A stretch of 6,155 nucleotides of DNA. Origin: an uncultured Verrucomicrobiales bacterium (GTDB lineage: Bacteria > Verrucomicrobiota > Verrucomicrobiia > Verrucomicrobiales > Akkermansiaceae). The stretch covers positions 1 to 6,155 of the forward strand of contig CALCWC010000127.1 of assembly GCA_937905985.1 (NCBI GenBank), given 5' to 3'. This document shows, piece by piece, positions 6,077 to 6,155 of the stretch (position 1 is its first letter; every line of letters begins with the position of its first letter). The notes under the pieces were generated by a model. That model searched no databases. It worked only from the letters and a program-made list of their open reading frames with translations, and was not told the origin of the DNA. Made by a program: the position numbers and the translations under genes.

Positions 6077-6153
6077 GGCGCGCTGCGCGCGCGTGAAACG
6101 CCCGCCCCGCCTGGCATCCTGCCAAGCGGGGCATTCCATAGTCGCGCGGCGCC
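6077..6153. repeat. GC-rich nested inverted repeat (possible REP-like element)
   Basis: Outer arms GGCGC (6077-6081) and GCGCC (6149-6153), then CGCGCG (6086-6091) and CGCGCG (6143-6148), enclose the hairpin at 6104-6132. A 4-base bulge (6082-6085) separates the two outer paired segments. Together with the adjacent AT-rich heptads it looks like an intergenic repetitive element; it may continue beyond the window. GC-only arms pair easily by chance, so the outer part is less secure. Confidence 0.4.
6104..6132 (+). terminator. Strong hairpin downstream of the large gene
   Basis: GCCCCGC (6104-6110) pairs with GCGGGGC (6126-6132), and TGGCA (6112-6116) with TGCCA (6120-6124), with a single C.A mismatch and a 3-base loop: 12 pairs in all. 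It is followed by ATTCCATAG, so the U-tract is weak. It probably ends or protects the 3' end of the transcript, but may serve as a REP-type element. Confidence 0.5.
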
Positions 6154-6155
6154 GC

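Overview
The window looks like a chromosomal segment of a GC-rich Gram-negative bacterium of the Verrucomicrobiota, most likely Akkermansia or a close relative. The main reason is the last gene. It joins a signal peptide, an IdeS/Mac-like domain, autotransporter-associated beta-strand repeats and a C-terminal tail of the form PEP-TT followed by a short hydrophobic stretch and RRRK, an architecture I associate with that lineage. The assignment rests on recognition of protein families, not on a database search.

Layout, all genes on the + strand. Positions 1-157 hold no convincing gene, but there is a plausible promoter (66-94) with an inverted repeat over its -10 element. Positions 158-1543 encode a four-helix inner-membrane protein of the PepSY-associated TM type, built as two similar halves. 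A short spacer (1544-1588) contains an 8-bp hairpin and a second plausible promoter. Positions 1589-2152 encode an exported DUF1287 protein (E. coli YijF family, papain-like fold). A 227-bp intergenic region (2153-2379) has a weak terminator-like hairpin and one or two candidate promoters. Positions 2380-6036 encode a 1218-residue secreted and surface-sorted beta-solenoid protein. The right end (6037-6155) has four tandem copies of a 7-bp AT-rich unit, followed by a GC-rich nested inverted repeat with a strong hairpin, cut by the window edge.

How the genes relate: the first two are close (45 bp) and may be partly co-transcribed, although gene 2 appears to have its own promoter. Gene 3 sits behind its own promoter and is probably a separate unit. 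I see no evidence for a single pathway linking the three; all act in or beyond the inner membrane.

The most interesting observation is in gene 3. Its N-terminal domain follows the IdeS/Mac cysteine endopeptidase pattern closely, but Ser107 stands where the catalytic Cys belongs and Asn258 where the catalytic His belongs, each one base change from the active codon. The following Asp280 is kept. This suggests a catalytically dead, perhaps binding-only, member of an immunoglobulin-protease-like family displayed on a repetitive surface stalk. A second pattern is that the best promoter candidates for genes 2 and 3 place the transcription start almost exactly on the start codon, as expected for leaderless mRNAs.
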